Below, one piece after another: positions 25,516 through 32,969 of a stretch of 64,000 nucleotides of DNA. Where the stretch lies: positions 930,001 through 994,000 of the forward strand of contig JANSYK010000002.1 in the NCBI GenBank assembly GCA_024742485.1. Reading direction: 5' to 3'. The DNA is from Alphaproteobacteria bacterium. GTDB taxonomy: Bacteria; Pseudomonadota; Alphaproteobacteria; Rhizobiales; Rhizobiaceae. The notes beneath the pieces are model-generated. The model was not told where the DNA came from. It worked only from the letters and a program-made list of their open reading frames with translations, and did no database searches. The translations under genes were made by a program, and so were the position numbers. Each line of letters starts with the position of its first letter. Position 1 is the first letter of the stretch.

Positions 25516-25889
25516 GAGATGAGATAAAACTGATTCTTCCAACATCATGGGAGCCGAACAAAGAGGCATTCCTAGCAAAATTGGGTGTGTCCCGCGGGCG
25601 TCTTGGCGAGCACTTTTTTGGCAAGGTGTATGACGCGTTCTTTGTCCACTCCATTGAAATTAAGCAGGAGTTCGAGAAATACTATTCTGTCGAATATGCC
25701 AATTTAGCGGACTATGTTGAAATCGTTTATGGTGAAATCCTCAGCGACGACGACTTGGAGCAAGACCGGGTTTTCTTCGTGACTTGGCTACCTCAAGTCG
25801 TTGACGACATTTGCGGTGACAACAAACTGGACACCGTGCTTGAGTGCATTGAGGGCCTGGAAAGGGCGCAATATGAAGATCAAGCTTGA
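25512..25889 (+). CDS. Small acidic protein of unknown function in the SMEK-NTPase operon
   Basis: I do not recognise this 125-residue protein. It starts at the ATG embedded in the previous stop (ATGA), beginning MRDEIKLILPTSWEP. An in-frame start 23 codons earlier lies inside the NTPase gene and encodes an unlikely Cys/Ser/Arg stretch. The sequence is rich in Asp, Glu and aromatics (FEKYYSVEYANLADYVEIVYGEIL) and looks mixed alpha/beta or helical, with no signal peptide or membrane span. Tight coupling on both sides suggests a partner of the NTPase or of the following protein, for example a chaperone, adaptor or inhibitor. That is inference. Confidence 0.65.
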   Translation: MRDEIKLILPTSWEPNKEAFLAKLGVSRGRLGEHFFGKVYDAFFVHSIEIKQEFEKYYSVEYANLADYVEIVYGEILSDDDLEQDRVFFVTWLPQVVDDICGDNKLDTVLECIEGLERAQYEDQA

Positions 25890-26271
25890 TTTTGTTTCGA
25901 ATAGCTCGTCAACGTCGTTCGTGTACATCTCTGACATCGATTTGACTGAGGACATTTTCCTAGAAGCTGCCGGAGTGGAGCGAGACGGACCTGTGGGGGA
26001 TTTGTTTTTACAAATGCATCGAGAGTTGACAGCTGCGATGCGCAGCGGGACTGTTGTCACAACCAAGGAGGCTGCCGATGACCTCGCGGGATCGCATGAG
26101 TATACTCCTCAGGTTGTCCAGAGGATGAAGGAGGCTGTTGATCAAGGGAAGAATGTTTTTACAGGGACACTTAATAGCGATGGACCGCTTGCTGAGTCTC
26201 TTCTTTGCATGGCAATGTTCGAGATCGATTCAGACAAATTCTATATCAACGCTTATAACAACTATTGGTAA
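25873..26271 (+). CDS. 132-residue protein with FVSNSSSTSF N-terminus, possible radical SAM substrate
   Basis: The start is ATG 25873, after GAAAGG, overlapping the previous gene by 17 bases. The protein begins MKIKLDFVSNSSSTSFVYI. I recall a widespread, unassigned class of proteins with very similar N-termini (MK-hydrophobic-x-x-DFVTNSSSSSFI). I cannot verify this here. The remainder (DIDLTEDIFLEAAG..., VVTTKEAADDLAGS, MKEAVDQGKNVFTGTL, ending INAYNNYW) has no motif I know and no signal peptide. The next gene, six bases on, encodes a radical SAM enzyme. The constant Ser/Thr-rich start looks like a recognition or modification site. It may be the modified effector or sensor of the system, which is inference. 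Confidence 0.65.
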   Translation: MKIKLDFVSNSSSTSFVYISDIDLTEDIFLEAAGVERDGPVGDLFLQMHRELTAAMRSGTVVTTKEAADDLAGSHEYTPQVVQRMKEAVDQGKNVFTGTLNSDGPLAESLLCMAMFEIDSDKFYINAYNNYW

Positions 26272-26277
26272 CTCCGT

Positions 26278-27312
26278 TTGCTTAAAGCCATCCATTACAA
26301 AAATCTTGGTTACACATCCTTCTTTAACTCGGCCACTGGCTTCTTCGCGCGAGTTCCGGACAAAGGTGAAAAAGATCCGTTTTGGTCACCTCACGGTCCA
26401 GAGCTCATGGACATCTCAATAACCAACTGGTGCGATAAAGGTTGCGCATTTTGTTATAAGTCTTCAACCAAGCGCGGAAAGCATATGGCGCTAGCCGATT
26501 ACAAAAAGATTATCGACCAAGCAGCCGAAATGGCAACATTCCAAGTTGCTCTGGGTGGCGGCAACCCGAACCAGCACCCGGACTTCGTTGAGATCCTCCA
26601 ATACACCGCGTCTAAGGGAATAGTGCCAAACTATACGACAAACGGTAGGGGGCTCAGTAGCGAGATTCTTGAAGCAACACGCAAGCATTGCGGAGCCGTG
26701 GCTGTTTCTGCCTACGCTCCATACAATGAAACCGAAGAAACTATATGTACGCTGGCTTCGTCGGGAATAAAGATCAATGTGCACTTTATTCTGGATGCCG
26801 AAAGCATCGACACGGCGATAGCATGGCTCAAGGAACCTCCGAGTTTCGTAAGAAGTATCAACGCCATAATCTTCTTAAACTACAAACCTTCTGGCCGGAA
26901 AGTTTTTGAGAAGAAAATGCTGCGTAATAGCGACAGGTTGGATGAATTCTTCGAGCTAGCAACTTCGAGCCGACGTAAACTGAAGGTAGGCTTCGATGCC
27001 TGTTGCGTCAGTGGTGTTTTCGCTCGAACCAACGCTAATCCGACAATGGTCGACGCATGCGACGCCGGAAGGTTTTCTATGTATGTGTCAGAAGACCTCT
27101 CTGTTCACCCGTGTTCCTTTCAGAGTGGTCTCGCTGACGGAGATCAACTCAATGAACGCACGTCACTGTTGGAAATTTGGACAAAATCGAAAAACATGTC
27201 TTCGTTTCGAAGCTACTTTGCTTCCGAGCGTTGCGGCGGATGTGCACATCGCTCGAGCTGTATGAATGGATGCCCGTTGTTTGATGATCTCGTCGTTTGT
27301 GGAAACCGATAG
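26278..27312 (+). CDS. Radical SAM protein with SPASM-like C-terminal cysteines
   Basis: The 344-residue protein carries the radical SAM 4Fe-4S motif CDKGCAFC (Cys52, Cys56, Cys59). Its partial barrel includes QVALGGGNPNQHPDF and PNYTTNGRGL. The C-terminus is Cys-rich (DACDAGRF, VHPCSFQSG, RCGGCAHRSSCMNGCP, VVCGNR), as in SPASM/twitch enzymes that bind auxiliary clusters and modify peptides or proteins. TTG at 26278 gives the longest reading. MLKAIHYKNLGYTSF looks genuine because the segment before the Cys motif is conserved in relatives as I remember them. There is no good ribosome site, so coupling to the previous gene, six bases upstream, is likely. Last gene of the operon. Confidence 0.85.
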   Translation: MLKAIHYKNLGYTSFFNSATGFFARVPDKGEKDPFWSPHGPELMDISITNWCDKGCAFCYKSSTKRGKHMALADYKKIIDQAAEMATFQVALGGGNPNQHPDFVEILQYTASKGIVPNYTTNGRGLSSEILEATRKHCGAVAVSAYAPYNETEETICTLASSGIKINVHFILDAESIDTAIAWLKEPPSFVRSINAIIFLNYKPSGRKVFEKKMLRNSDRLDEFFELATSSRRKLKVGFDACCVSGVFARTNANPTMVDACDAGRFSMYVSEDLSVHPCSFQSGLADGDQLNERTSLLEIWTKSKNMSSFRSYFASERCGGCAHRSSCMNGCPLFDDLVVCGNR

Positions 27313-27407
27313 AAATCAGATTTTGAACCGACACGGCTCTCCAAATTACCGAAAAATAACATACCGTGATGGGATCGGCTCCCACCCCCCAAAGTCTACT
27401 CCCCACC

Positions 27408-28058
27408 TCACCCCTCATCAAGCCGCAGCATCGACCAGCGGACAACCCCGCCGATCCAGATGAAGCCGAGCAGGCCGCCGAGGTAGACATTCATGGTGCC
27501 GCCCGGTGCGATGAAGCCCGACTGTCCGAAGATGGTGACGGTTTCAATCGCCTGTTCGAGGCCGAAAATGACGCTCAGCCAGGCAAGCCAGGACGGGATG
27601 ATCTTTTTCGCACCAAAGCCCAGCACCGCAACCGCCACGGCCATGGCCGTGGTGGAGGCGTTGACGGCGGGGCCCCAGAAGGCGGCGATGGTGAAGATCA
27701 CCCGGGCCGTCTCTTCGTTCAGGCCGGCGGGGTGAAACGCCAGGCCCGCCCAGATCCACGCCTGAACCTGCGCGGTGAAGGCAAAGCCCAGGACACCGGC
27801 AAAAAACACATAGCGATGGGGCGCCGGCAGGAGAGCGGCGACCTGGCCAGCGAAAATCATCAAGCCCAATGACACGAAGGTCGAGGCCCAGGCGTAGGTT
27901 CGGGCGTTTGCGCCATTGTCGGAAAACCAGGTCAGAACCTGCGAACCGGTCGAACCAACCGTCGGAACGGAACCGCCGAGGGCGATGAAGCTGAAAACAT
28001 AGAAGGCGCCGGTCAACAGGATGTTGATCAGCAGGAAATGACTGGCGGTGATGCGCAT
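27408..28058 (-). CDS. Polytopic membrane protein of unknown function
   Basis: The 216-residue protein starts at ATG 28058 and is almost wholly hydrophobic, with about six spans (FLLINILLTGAFYVFSFIAL, TYAWASTFVSLGLMIFAGQVAALL, YVFFAGVLGFAFTAQVQ, VNASTTAMAVAVAVLGFGA, LAWLSVIFGLEQAIETV, YLGGLLGFIWIGGVV). I see no transport or catalytic motif. An upstream in-frame extension of 47 codons is Arg/Pro-rich and unlikely. It lies 26 bases behind the 251-residue protein gene on the same strand and is probably the last gene of a three-gene operon with the PhoD-like phosphatase. Confidence 0.75.
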   Translation of the reverse strand: MRITASHFLLINILLTGAFYVFSFIALGGSVPTVGSTGSQVLTWFSDNGANARTYAWASTFVSLGLMIFAGQVAALLPAPHRYVFFAGVLGFAFTAQVQAWIWAGLAFHPAGLNEETARVIFTIAAFWGPAVNASTTAMAVAVAVLGFGAKKIIPSWLAWLSVIFGLEQAIETVTIFGQSGFIAPGGTMNVYLGGLLGFIWIGGVVRWSMLRLDEG

Positions 28059-28084
28059 TGGATGGTTCCCCTGTTGCCCCAATC

Positions 28085-28840
28085 CTAGTCCCCGAGAAAA
28101 TGTTCCGTGTGCCACATGCCCCGGATCGGCGCGGCGCCCTGCTGGTTGATCTGGAATTCGTGCCACCACCGGGCGGACTGCCAGATGGCTTCGGGGCAAC
28201 TGGCGCGGCTTTCAAGGCCAGGCGTCAGATCATAGCCATTGGCCGAGCAGAGCGCCTCGACAAAGGCCGCGGACGGCATCCCGTACCCGTCGAACAGGGG
28301 ATTGTCGGCCCGCCCGACACCCCACACATAACCGAGCCACAACAGCAGCAGTTCCACGCAATCAAGGTCGACACGCTGCCGCTTGAATTGCACGATGGTC
28401 TTCTTCATGGCGCTCAGCTTCACCGGCAACCGCATGACCGCGATATTCGGATACATGTTCTTGCTGGCATAGTTGGACAGATGCGCTTCCTCCACCGCAT
28501 TGTCGGAGGGCGGATAGCCGAACCCCTCGGCCGGTTCCAGCGCAATTTCCCAGATCGCGCTGGCCTTTGTCGGGCTTGAGCCCTGCAGCAGCGCAACGTG
28601 GGACCAGTGGCTCGGGCTCATGTCGTTGCGCAAATGACCCTGCGCGACGCGGGTGTGGAAATAGGATTTCTGCCTGCCGCCGATCAGCACGAGATAGGAC
28701 AGGCCCCTGGCGCCCTCTTCGGTGCTGAGGGTCTTGAGGTGCCGCTTGACCCATTTGACATTGTCTTCGCTGCCGCGCCGGGCGGCCTGCACGAAGTCCG
28801 GATTGAGCTCCTGGGCTGTCGAGGCCATGATGTTCAGCAT
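28085..28840 (-). CDS. Unknown protein, possible permuted papain-fold (YiiX-like) hydrolase
   Basis: No named family is certain. In the 251-residue protein a His sits in SHWSHVALLQGSS, followed by an acidic strand IWEIALEPAEGFGY. A Cys lies much later in VEALCSANGYDLTPG. This His-before-Cys order resembles permuted NlpC/P60-type (YiiX-like) enzymes that act on amide or lipid ester bonds. Another Cys precedes it (VDLDCVELLLLWLGYVWGV), so the nucleophile is uncertain. ATG 28840 has AGGAG seven bases upstream. It lies between the PhoD-like gene (21 bases away) and the membrane protein. Confidence 0.6.
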   Translation of the reverse strand: MLNIMASTAQELNPDFVQAARRGSEDNVKWVKRHLKTLSTEEGARGLSYLVLIGGRQKSYFHTRVAQGHLRNDMSPSHWSHVALLQGSSPTKASAIWEIALEPAEGFGYPPSDNAVEEAHLSNYASKNMYPNIAVMRLPVKLSAMKKTIVQFKRQRVDLDCVELLLLWLGYVWGVGRADNPLFDGYGMPSAAFVEALCSANGYDLTPGLESRASCPEAIWQSARWWHEFQINQQGAAPIRGMWHTEHFLGD

Positions 28841-28861
28841 CTGATTTCTCCTGTGAGCCGG

Positions 28862-30331
28862 TTACCGCAAGAGCCCCAGCGGGACTTGCCTTGGATTGTT
28901 CGGGCGTTTGTGAATTTCGTAATAGGTGACCTTCGCTTCGAGCGTATCGGCTGCCCTGCGCAAGGCGAGCATGGCGAGTTGATCGCCCTTGTGCCGGTAG
29001 ACCACTTCCGTCCGGTAGCGCTTGCCGAAGACGGTCTGGGCAAAGAAGGGCTCGGCGTCCGGTGCGTCGGCATGCCGGGGCCAGCGCGTCTTTTCTCCCC
29101 TGAAAAACCGGCGAAACCCCGCGCCAATCGTGCTGAGCTGATCGCCGCCAATGGTCGAGACCAGGGACGAGGGCGAGCAGATGATTTCGATGAACCGCGT
29201 GCGCCCGCCTTCCTTGATCCGAGTGACCCGTCCCCAATGGACATCGCCCGTCAGGAGCAGGACCGGACGCCCGTGGTCGGACAGCCGGCTGAGCGCTTTG
29301 ACAATGGGCGCGTAGTCTTCGTAATTCGGCAGCATCCAGTCCGCCACGGCGCCCTTGAAAGCGCCGACCGGCTTGTCGAGCAGGGACTGTCCGGTCACCA
29401 CCGCGCCGAATTTCTTCTCCTTGATCAGCCGGTTGACCCAATTGTTCAGCTGCGCAAGCCCATCGGGCCCCAATGTGGCGCTGCGGTCGTCCTTGCGCTG
29501 CGACCGTTGATCGAGAACGAGGACCGAAAGCGGATCGACATCGATTTCGATATTGTCGCCGCGCACGGCCGGCGCGGCGCATTGAAAGGCGTCATAGAGC
29601 TGGTCCGCCGCGCTCTTCCAGCGCATTCGCGAGCCCGGTGTCCACGAATTCTGGATGATCGGCGACCAGTGCGGAAAGTTGTTCCAGTATTCATGGTCAT
29701 CCGGGCAAAAGACCGAAGGCGCGGTCTTCAGCACCGCGTCGAGCCCCACATAGGTGGTCCAGTTGGTTCGGTAATACTGTTCGAACCGCTCGGCCAGCCG
29801 GGCTTCATTGTCCGGATAATTGTTGAGCGTCGGCAGGTCCAGGTACACCTGATCGCCCATGAACAGGGAAAGGTCCTGGCGTTCCGCGGCCGGGATATTC
29901 AGAAAGGACTGGGAGACCAGCGCCTGCCGGTCCTCGGCCTGGTGGTAGCAGGAGCACAGCAGAAGCCGGAACCAGCCATTGTCCGCCATGGCCTGCGGAA
30001 ATCGCCGGATCTGCACCTCGGCCGATTGGCCGAACACTTTTGCCTCGATCCGGTTGAAGGCATTCGCCGCCGGCAGGGAGAGTTCGAAGATGCCGGTGAG
30101 CAGGGCAGCGCTGTGAACATGGGCGGCGGAAAGCGGCCGCACTGTTTCCGCCTCGACCACCGCGCCGTTCAGCTTCCACACAACGGGATCGGCCGGGTCC
30201 GCCTTGCCGCTGTTTTCGACACACAGCCACAGGCGCGCCTTGTCTTCGGGAGCAGCGCGCGGGTGGAGTATCAAGCCGGTCACGGATGAAGACCTCGTTG
30301 GTGAGTGTGCAAGCCTACCCGATTCCGCCAT
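28862..30331 (-). CDS. PhoD-like metallophosphatase
   Basis: PhoD-like enzymes are metal-dependent phosphodiesterases or phosphatases. The 489-residue protein shows metal-ligand motifs in order: LLLCSCYHQ near residue 125, SLFMGDQVYLD, CPDDHEYWNNFPHW and LLLTGDVHWGRV. No signal peptide is visible: the N-terminus MAESGRLAHSPTRSSSVTGL is polar. A cytoplasmic enzyme is therefore likely, unlike classical secreted PhoD. It is the first gene of a putative three-gene operon. The start is ATG 30331; a shorter start is possible. Confidence 0.82.
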   Translation of the reverse strand: MAESGRLAHSPTRSSSVTGLILHPRAAPEDKARLWLCVENSGKADPADPVVWKLNGAVVEAETVRPLSAAHVHSAALLTGIFELSLPAANAFNRIEAKVFGQSAEVQIRRFPQAMADNGWFRLLLCSCYHQAEDRQALVSQSFLNIPAAERQDLSLFMGDQVYLDLPTLNNYPDNEARLAERFEQYYRTNWTTYVGLDAVLKTAPSVFCPDDHEYWNNFPHWSPIIQNSWTPGSRMRWKSAADQLYDAFQCAAPAVRGDNIEIDVDPLSVLVLDQRSQRKDDRSATLGPDGLAQLNNWVNRLIKEKKFGAVVTGQSLLDKPVGAFKGAVADWMLPNYEDYAPIVKALSRLSDHGRPVLLLTGDVHWGRVTRIKEGGRTRFIEIICSPSSLVSTIGGDQLSTIGAGFRRFFRGEKTRWPRHADAPDAEPFFAQTVFGKRYRTEVVYRHKGDQLAMLALRRAADTLEAKVTYYEIHKRPNNPRQVPLGLLR

Positions 30332-30549
30332 TTTCGCAATCAGGGGTTTTGGTCCGGCCCGTCACGCACCCCGATCCGGTTGAGGCCGGATAGCACGCGA
30401 TCATTCGACACCAGTTTGGCAAGGATGTCAGTCTTTATGGTCCCGCCCGCGCCCGCATGGCATTCCGGGTTTGGCTCCACCGCATAATTGATTAAGGTGG
30501 CCGGATTGATGAAGACCGGCTTCGGCCTGGATGGAATTGGGACGACCGG

Positions 30550-31914
30550 ATGGCTCGGAAAATATCTGCAGTGCTGAGTCTTGATGTCGTCGATTACACC
30601 CGCCGCATGGCCGAGGATGAGGATGCGACGCTCAAGGAGCTGCAAAGGCTGTTGAGCCGTGTTGTGCGCCCGGCGGTGCAAGCCAATAGTGGCCGCATAT
30701 TCAAGCTGATGGGCGACGGCGCGCTGGTCGAATTCGACACCGCCGCTGCCGCCATCGCCGCCGCCGGGACCATCCTTCAGAAAATGCACGATGACAGCAT
30801 GTCCCTGCGTGCGGGGATTCATGCGGGCGACGTGATGGTCAACGGCGATGACCTCTTTGGCGAGGCGGTGAATGTCGCCGCCCGGCTTCAGACATCGGCC
30901 CAGCCCGGCACCTGCCTTGTCAGCAAGACCGCCGTTGAAGTCGCCGGCACATCGCTGGGCGTTTCCCTGCGGCCGGAAAGTTCGATGCGCCTCAAGGGCG
31001 TTCCCAACCCCGTCGAGGCCTATTCCATCGATCTGGACGGTGACAAACGGCGGGCGAAAAACATGCGCCAGTCGTCAACCCAGGACATCCGCTTTGCAAC
31101 GTCGAAGGACGGAACAACCCTGGCCTGGACCTCAACCGGCGAGGGCCGGAGGATTCTGGCGACGGCAAACTGGATCCGGCACCTTGAATATGACTGGACC
31201 ATGAACACCATCGCCGGCTGGATTCCTCTGCTTTCGGAACGATACAGTCTGCTGCGCTATGATGGCCGCAACAACGGGCTTTCCGAACGGGGCGTTGCGG
31301 ATGTCTCGCTGGAACGTCTGGTGGAGGATATCGAAGCCGTCCTGGATTCCGCCGGGATCGAGCGCATTCCATTGTTCGGCATTTCCTTTGGCGCAACCAT
31401 TGCGGCGGCATTTGCCGCGCGCCACCCGGACCGCGTTGCCGGGCTTGTGTTGCTGGGGGGCTTTGCCCAGGGCCTGCAAGAGCGGCAACAGCCGGGTATC
31501 GCCGCCCATGGACGGGCCATGATGGAAATGGGCCTGGATGGATGGAATGACGACTATCCGTCGGCCAGAGACCTGATGGCACAATCCTTTGCGCCGGGGG
31601 CAAGCCCGCACGACCAGCGCACCTATGCTGAATTCATGAAAGTGGCCATGGACCATCAGGACTATCTGAGGATCGGGCCTGTGGTGGCCAATGTCGATAT
31701 TGTCGACCTTCTACCCGACATCACCTGTCCGGCGATCGTCCTGCACGCCAACAAGGACCGGATGCACAATGTCGAACAGGGCAGGCGGCTTGCCTCCGGC
31801 ATCGGGAACGCCCGGCTGATCGGCCTGGATACCATCAACAACACCATGCCGGAATATGATCCGGCATGGCCGAAAGCCCTGGCTGAAATAGAGGGTTTTC
31901 TCGATACGCTCTGA
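30550..31914 (+). CDS. Class III nucleotide cyclase fused to alpha/beta hydrolase-fold domain
   Basis: Residues 1 to about 165 form a class III adenylate/guanylate cyclase domain: SLDVVDYTRRMAEDE with a metal Asp, KLMGDGALVEF with the second, IRAGIHAGDV-like LRAGIHAGDVMVNGDD and GEAVNVAARLQ. Residues 180-454 are an alpha/beta hydrolase domain with GISFGAT (nucleophile elbow GxSxG) and the acid HANKDR. At the place where relatives usually read RNH, this protein reads INNT, so the catalytic His appears replaced by Asn. The hydrolase half may thus be a ligand sensor for the cyclase. The start is ATG 30550 after a GGAATTGGG stretch. The 218 bases upstream hold no gene I can support. Confidence 0.85.
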   Translation: MARKISAVLSLDVVDYTRRMAEDEDATLKELQRLLSRVVRPAVQANSGRIFKLMGDGALVEFDTAAAAIAAAGTILQKMHDDSMSLRAGIHAGDVMVNGDDLFGEAVNVAARLQTSAQPGTCLVSKTAVEVAGTSLGVSLRPESSMRLKGVPNPVEAYSIDLDGDKRRAKNMRQSSTQDIRFATSKDGTTLAWTSTGEGRRILATANWIRHLEYDWTMNTIAGWIPLLSERYSLLRYDGRNNGLSERGVADVSLERLVEDIEAVLDSAGIERIPLFGISFGATIAAAFAARHPDRVAGLVLLGGFAQGLQERQQPGIAAHGRAMMEMGLDGWNDDYPSARDLMAQSFAPGASPHDQRTYAEFMKVAMDHQDYLRIGPVVANVDIVDLLPDITCPAIVLHANKDRMHNVEQGRRLASGIGNARLIGLDTINNTMPEYDPAWPKALAEIEGFLDTL

Positions 31915-31938
31915 GCCGCTTCGTCATCAGCCGCGGTC

Positions 31939-32889
31939 TTACCCTCTCCACACCTGATTGGCACCCTTCATGGCTGATGAAGACAGGTGCATCTCGCATT
32001 CATTCTTGAGGAAGCGGGTCAGGCGTTCAATTGAGCGGCGGCGCCGGGTGCTCTTCAGCTGCAGGATTCCAAGACTACGCTTGGGATGATTGATGCGGAC
32101 CGGCAGGGAATAGACCTGTTTTTCCCTCTTCTGGGCATCCAGAACGGATTGAGGAAGAACCGTCAGTGCGCTGGTTTGGGACAGAACATTGATGATGGAT
32201 GCCAGCGATCCTCCCGAAAAACTGACCTTGATATCGTGGATACCGATGCTGACCAGCGTCGCCCTCAAATCCTGGTAGAGCGGGCTTTCAGGCGGTGGCG
32301 CAATCCAGGGATATTCCGCGATATCCGAGAGGCGGATGGAGGTGCGCCCGGCCAGCGGGTGCAAAGCCCCGCAGGCGATGACGTTTCTGCCCGGCAGCAA
32401 TTCCTCGAAATCCGCGTCATCGGGCACGGCACCGGGATTGATCGGGCCAATGACGATATCCAGCCCGCCGGTGCGCGTGTTTTGCAACGCTTCGGGCACG
32501 TATCCATAGCTTTGTTCGATGCGAATGTCGGGAAAGCGGGTCTGGAAGGCCGCAAGCATCGGTGAAATCACGCCGTCCATGAAAATCGGTGGGCCGGCCA
32601 GCCGGATCAGACCCTGTTTTCCGCTGGCATATGCACTGACGATGGAGCTGGCGCTGGCTCCCGCTGCAAGCACCATCCGGCCTTCATGCGCGAGCGCATG
32701 GCCGAGCTCTGTCGGGCGCAGCGGGCGTTTGCCTTTCTCGAACAAGGGCTCACCGACGCGTTCTTCAAGCAGGGCAAGGCTGCGCGAGACGCTGGGTTGC
32801 GAACGGCCCAAACGCACTGCCCCTTCCGTCAGGCCTCCTTCATCGACAATGGCGGCCAGGATTTCCAGATGGCGGGGGTCTAACTTCAT
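31939..32889 (-). CDS. LysR-type regulator of the hydroxyquinol cluster
   Basis: The 316-residue protein has the LysR winged helix at the N-terminus (HLEILAAIVDEGGLTEGAVRLGRSQPSVSRSLALLEERVGEPLFEK) and a periplasmic-binding-like effector domain. It is divergent from the maleylacetate reductase gene. LysR regulators in this position usually activate aromatic degradation genes, with a pathway intermediate as inducer, so control of the cluster to 41.4 kb is likely. The start ATG at 32889 lies inside the palindrome listed next, suggesting autoregulation. Confidence 0.92.
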   Translation of the reverse strand: MKLDPRHLEILAAIVDEGGLTEGAVRLGRSQPSVSRSLALLEERVGEPLFEKGKRPLRPTELGHALAHEGRMVLAAGASASSIVSAYASGKQGLIRLAGPPIFMDGVISPMLAAFQTRFPDIRIEQSYGYVPEALQNTRTGGLDIVIGPINPGAVPDDADFEELLPGRNVIACGALHPLAGRTSIRLSDIAEYPWIAPPPESPLYQDLRATLVSIGIHDIKVSFSGGSLASIINVLSQTSALTVLPQSVLDAQKREKQVYSLPVRINHPKRSLGILQLKSTRRRRSIERLTRFLKNECEMHLSSSAMKGANQVWRG

Positions 32890-32901
32890 AGCTTTAAGTT
32901 A
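32881..32901. promoter_or_regulatory. Probable LysR binding site (TAACTT-N9-AAGTTA)
   Basis: TAACTT at 32881 and AAGTTA at 32896 are perfect inverted arms. An overlapping near-palindrome at 32888-32902 contains the T-N11-A pattern typical of LysR boxes. The site covers the LysR start codon and ends 68 bases before the maleylacetate reductase ATG, suiting autorepression and divergent activation. Confidence 0.5.
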
Positions 32902-32969
32902 TGTTGTTTCTCGAAAATTCAATCAAGTTGTTTTTTCTGTTTGCTAACCTCGTGGCCAGGGGAGCAACA

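Noticed and set aside
28362-29582. A 406-codon minus-strand frame overlapping the PhoD-like and 251-residue genes
   Set aside because: It is Arg/Gln-rich shadow sequence offset from two genes with good starts and motifs.
30332-30549. A minus-strand frame tail reading about 50 residues in the gap before the cyclase fusion
   Set aside because: Its upstream half overlaps the cyclase gene antisense and it has no supported start or family.
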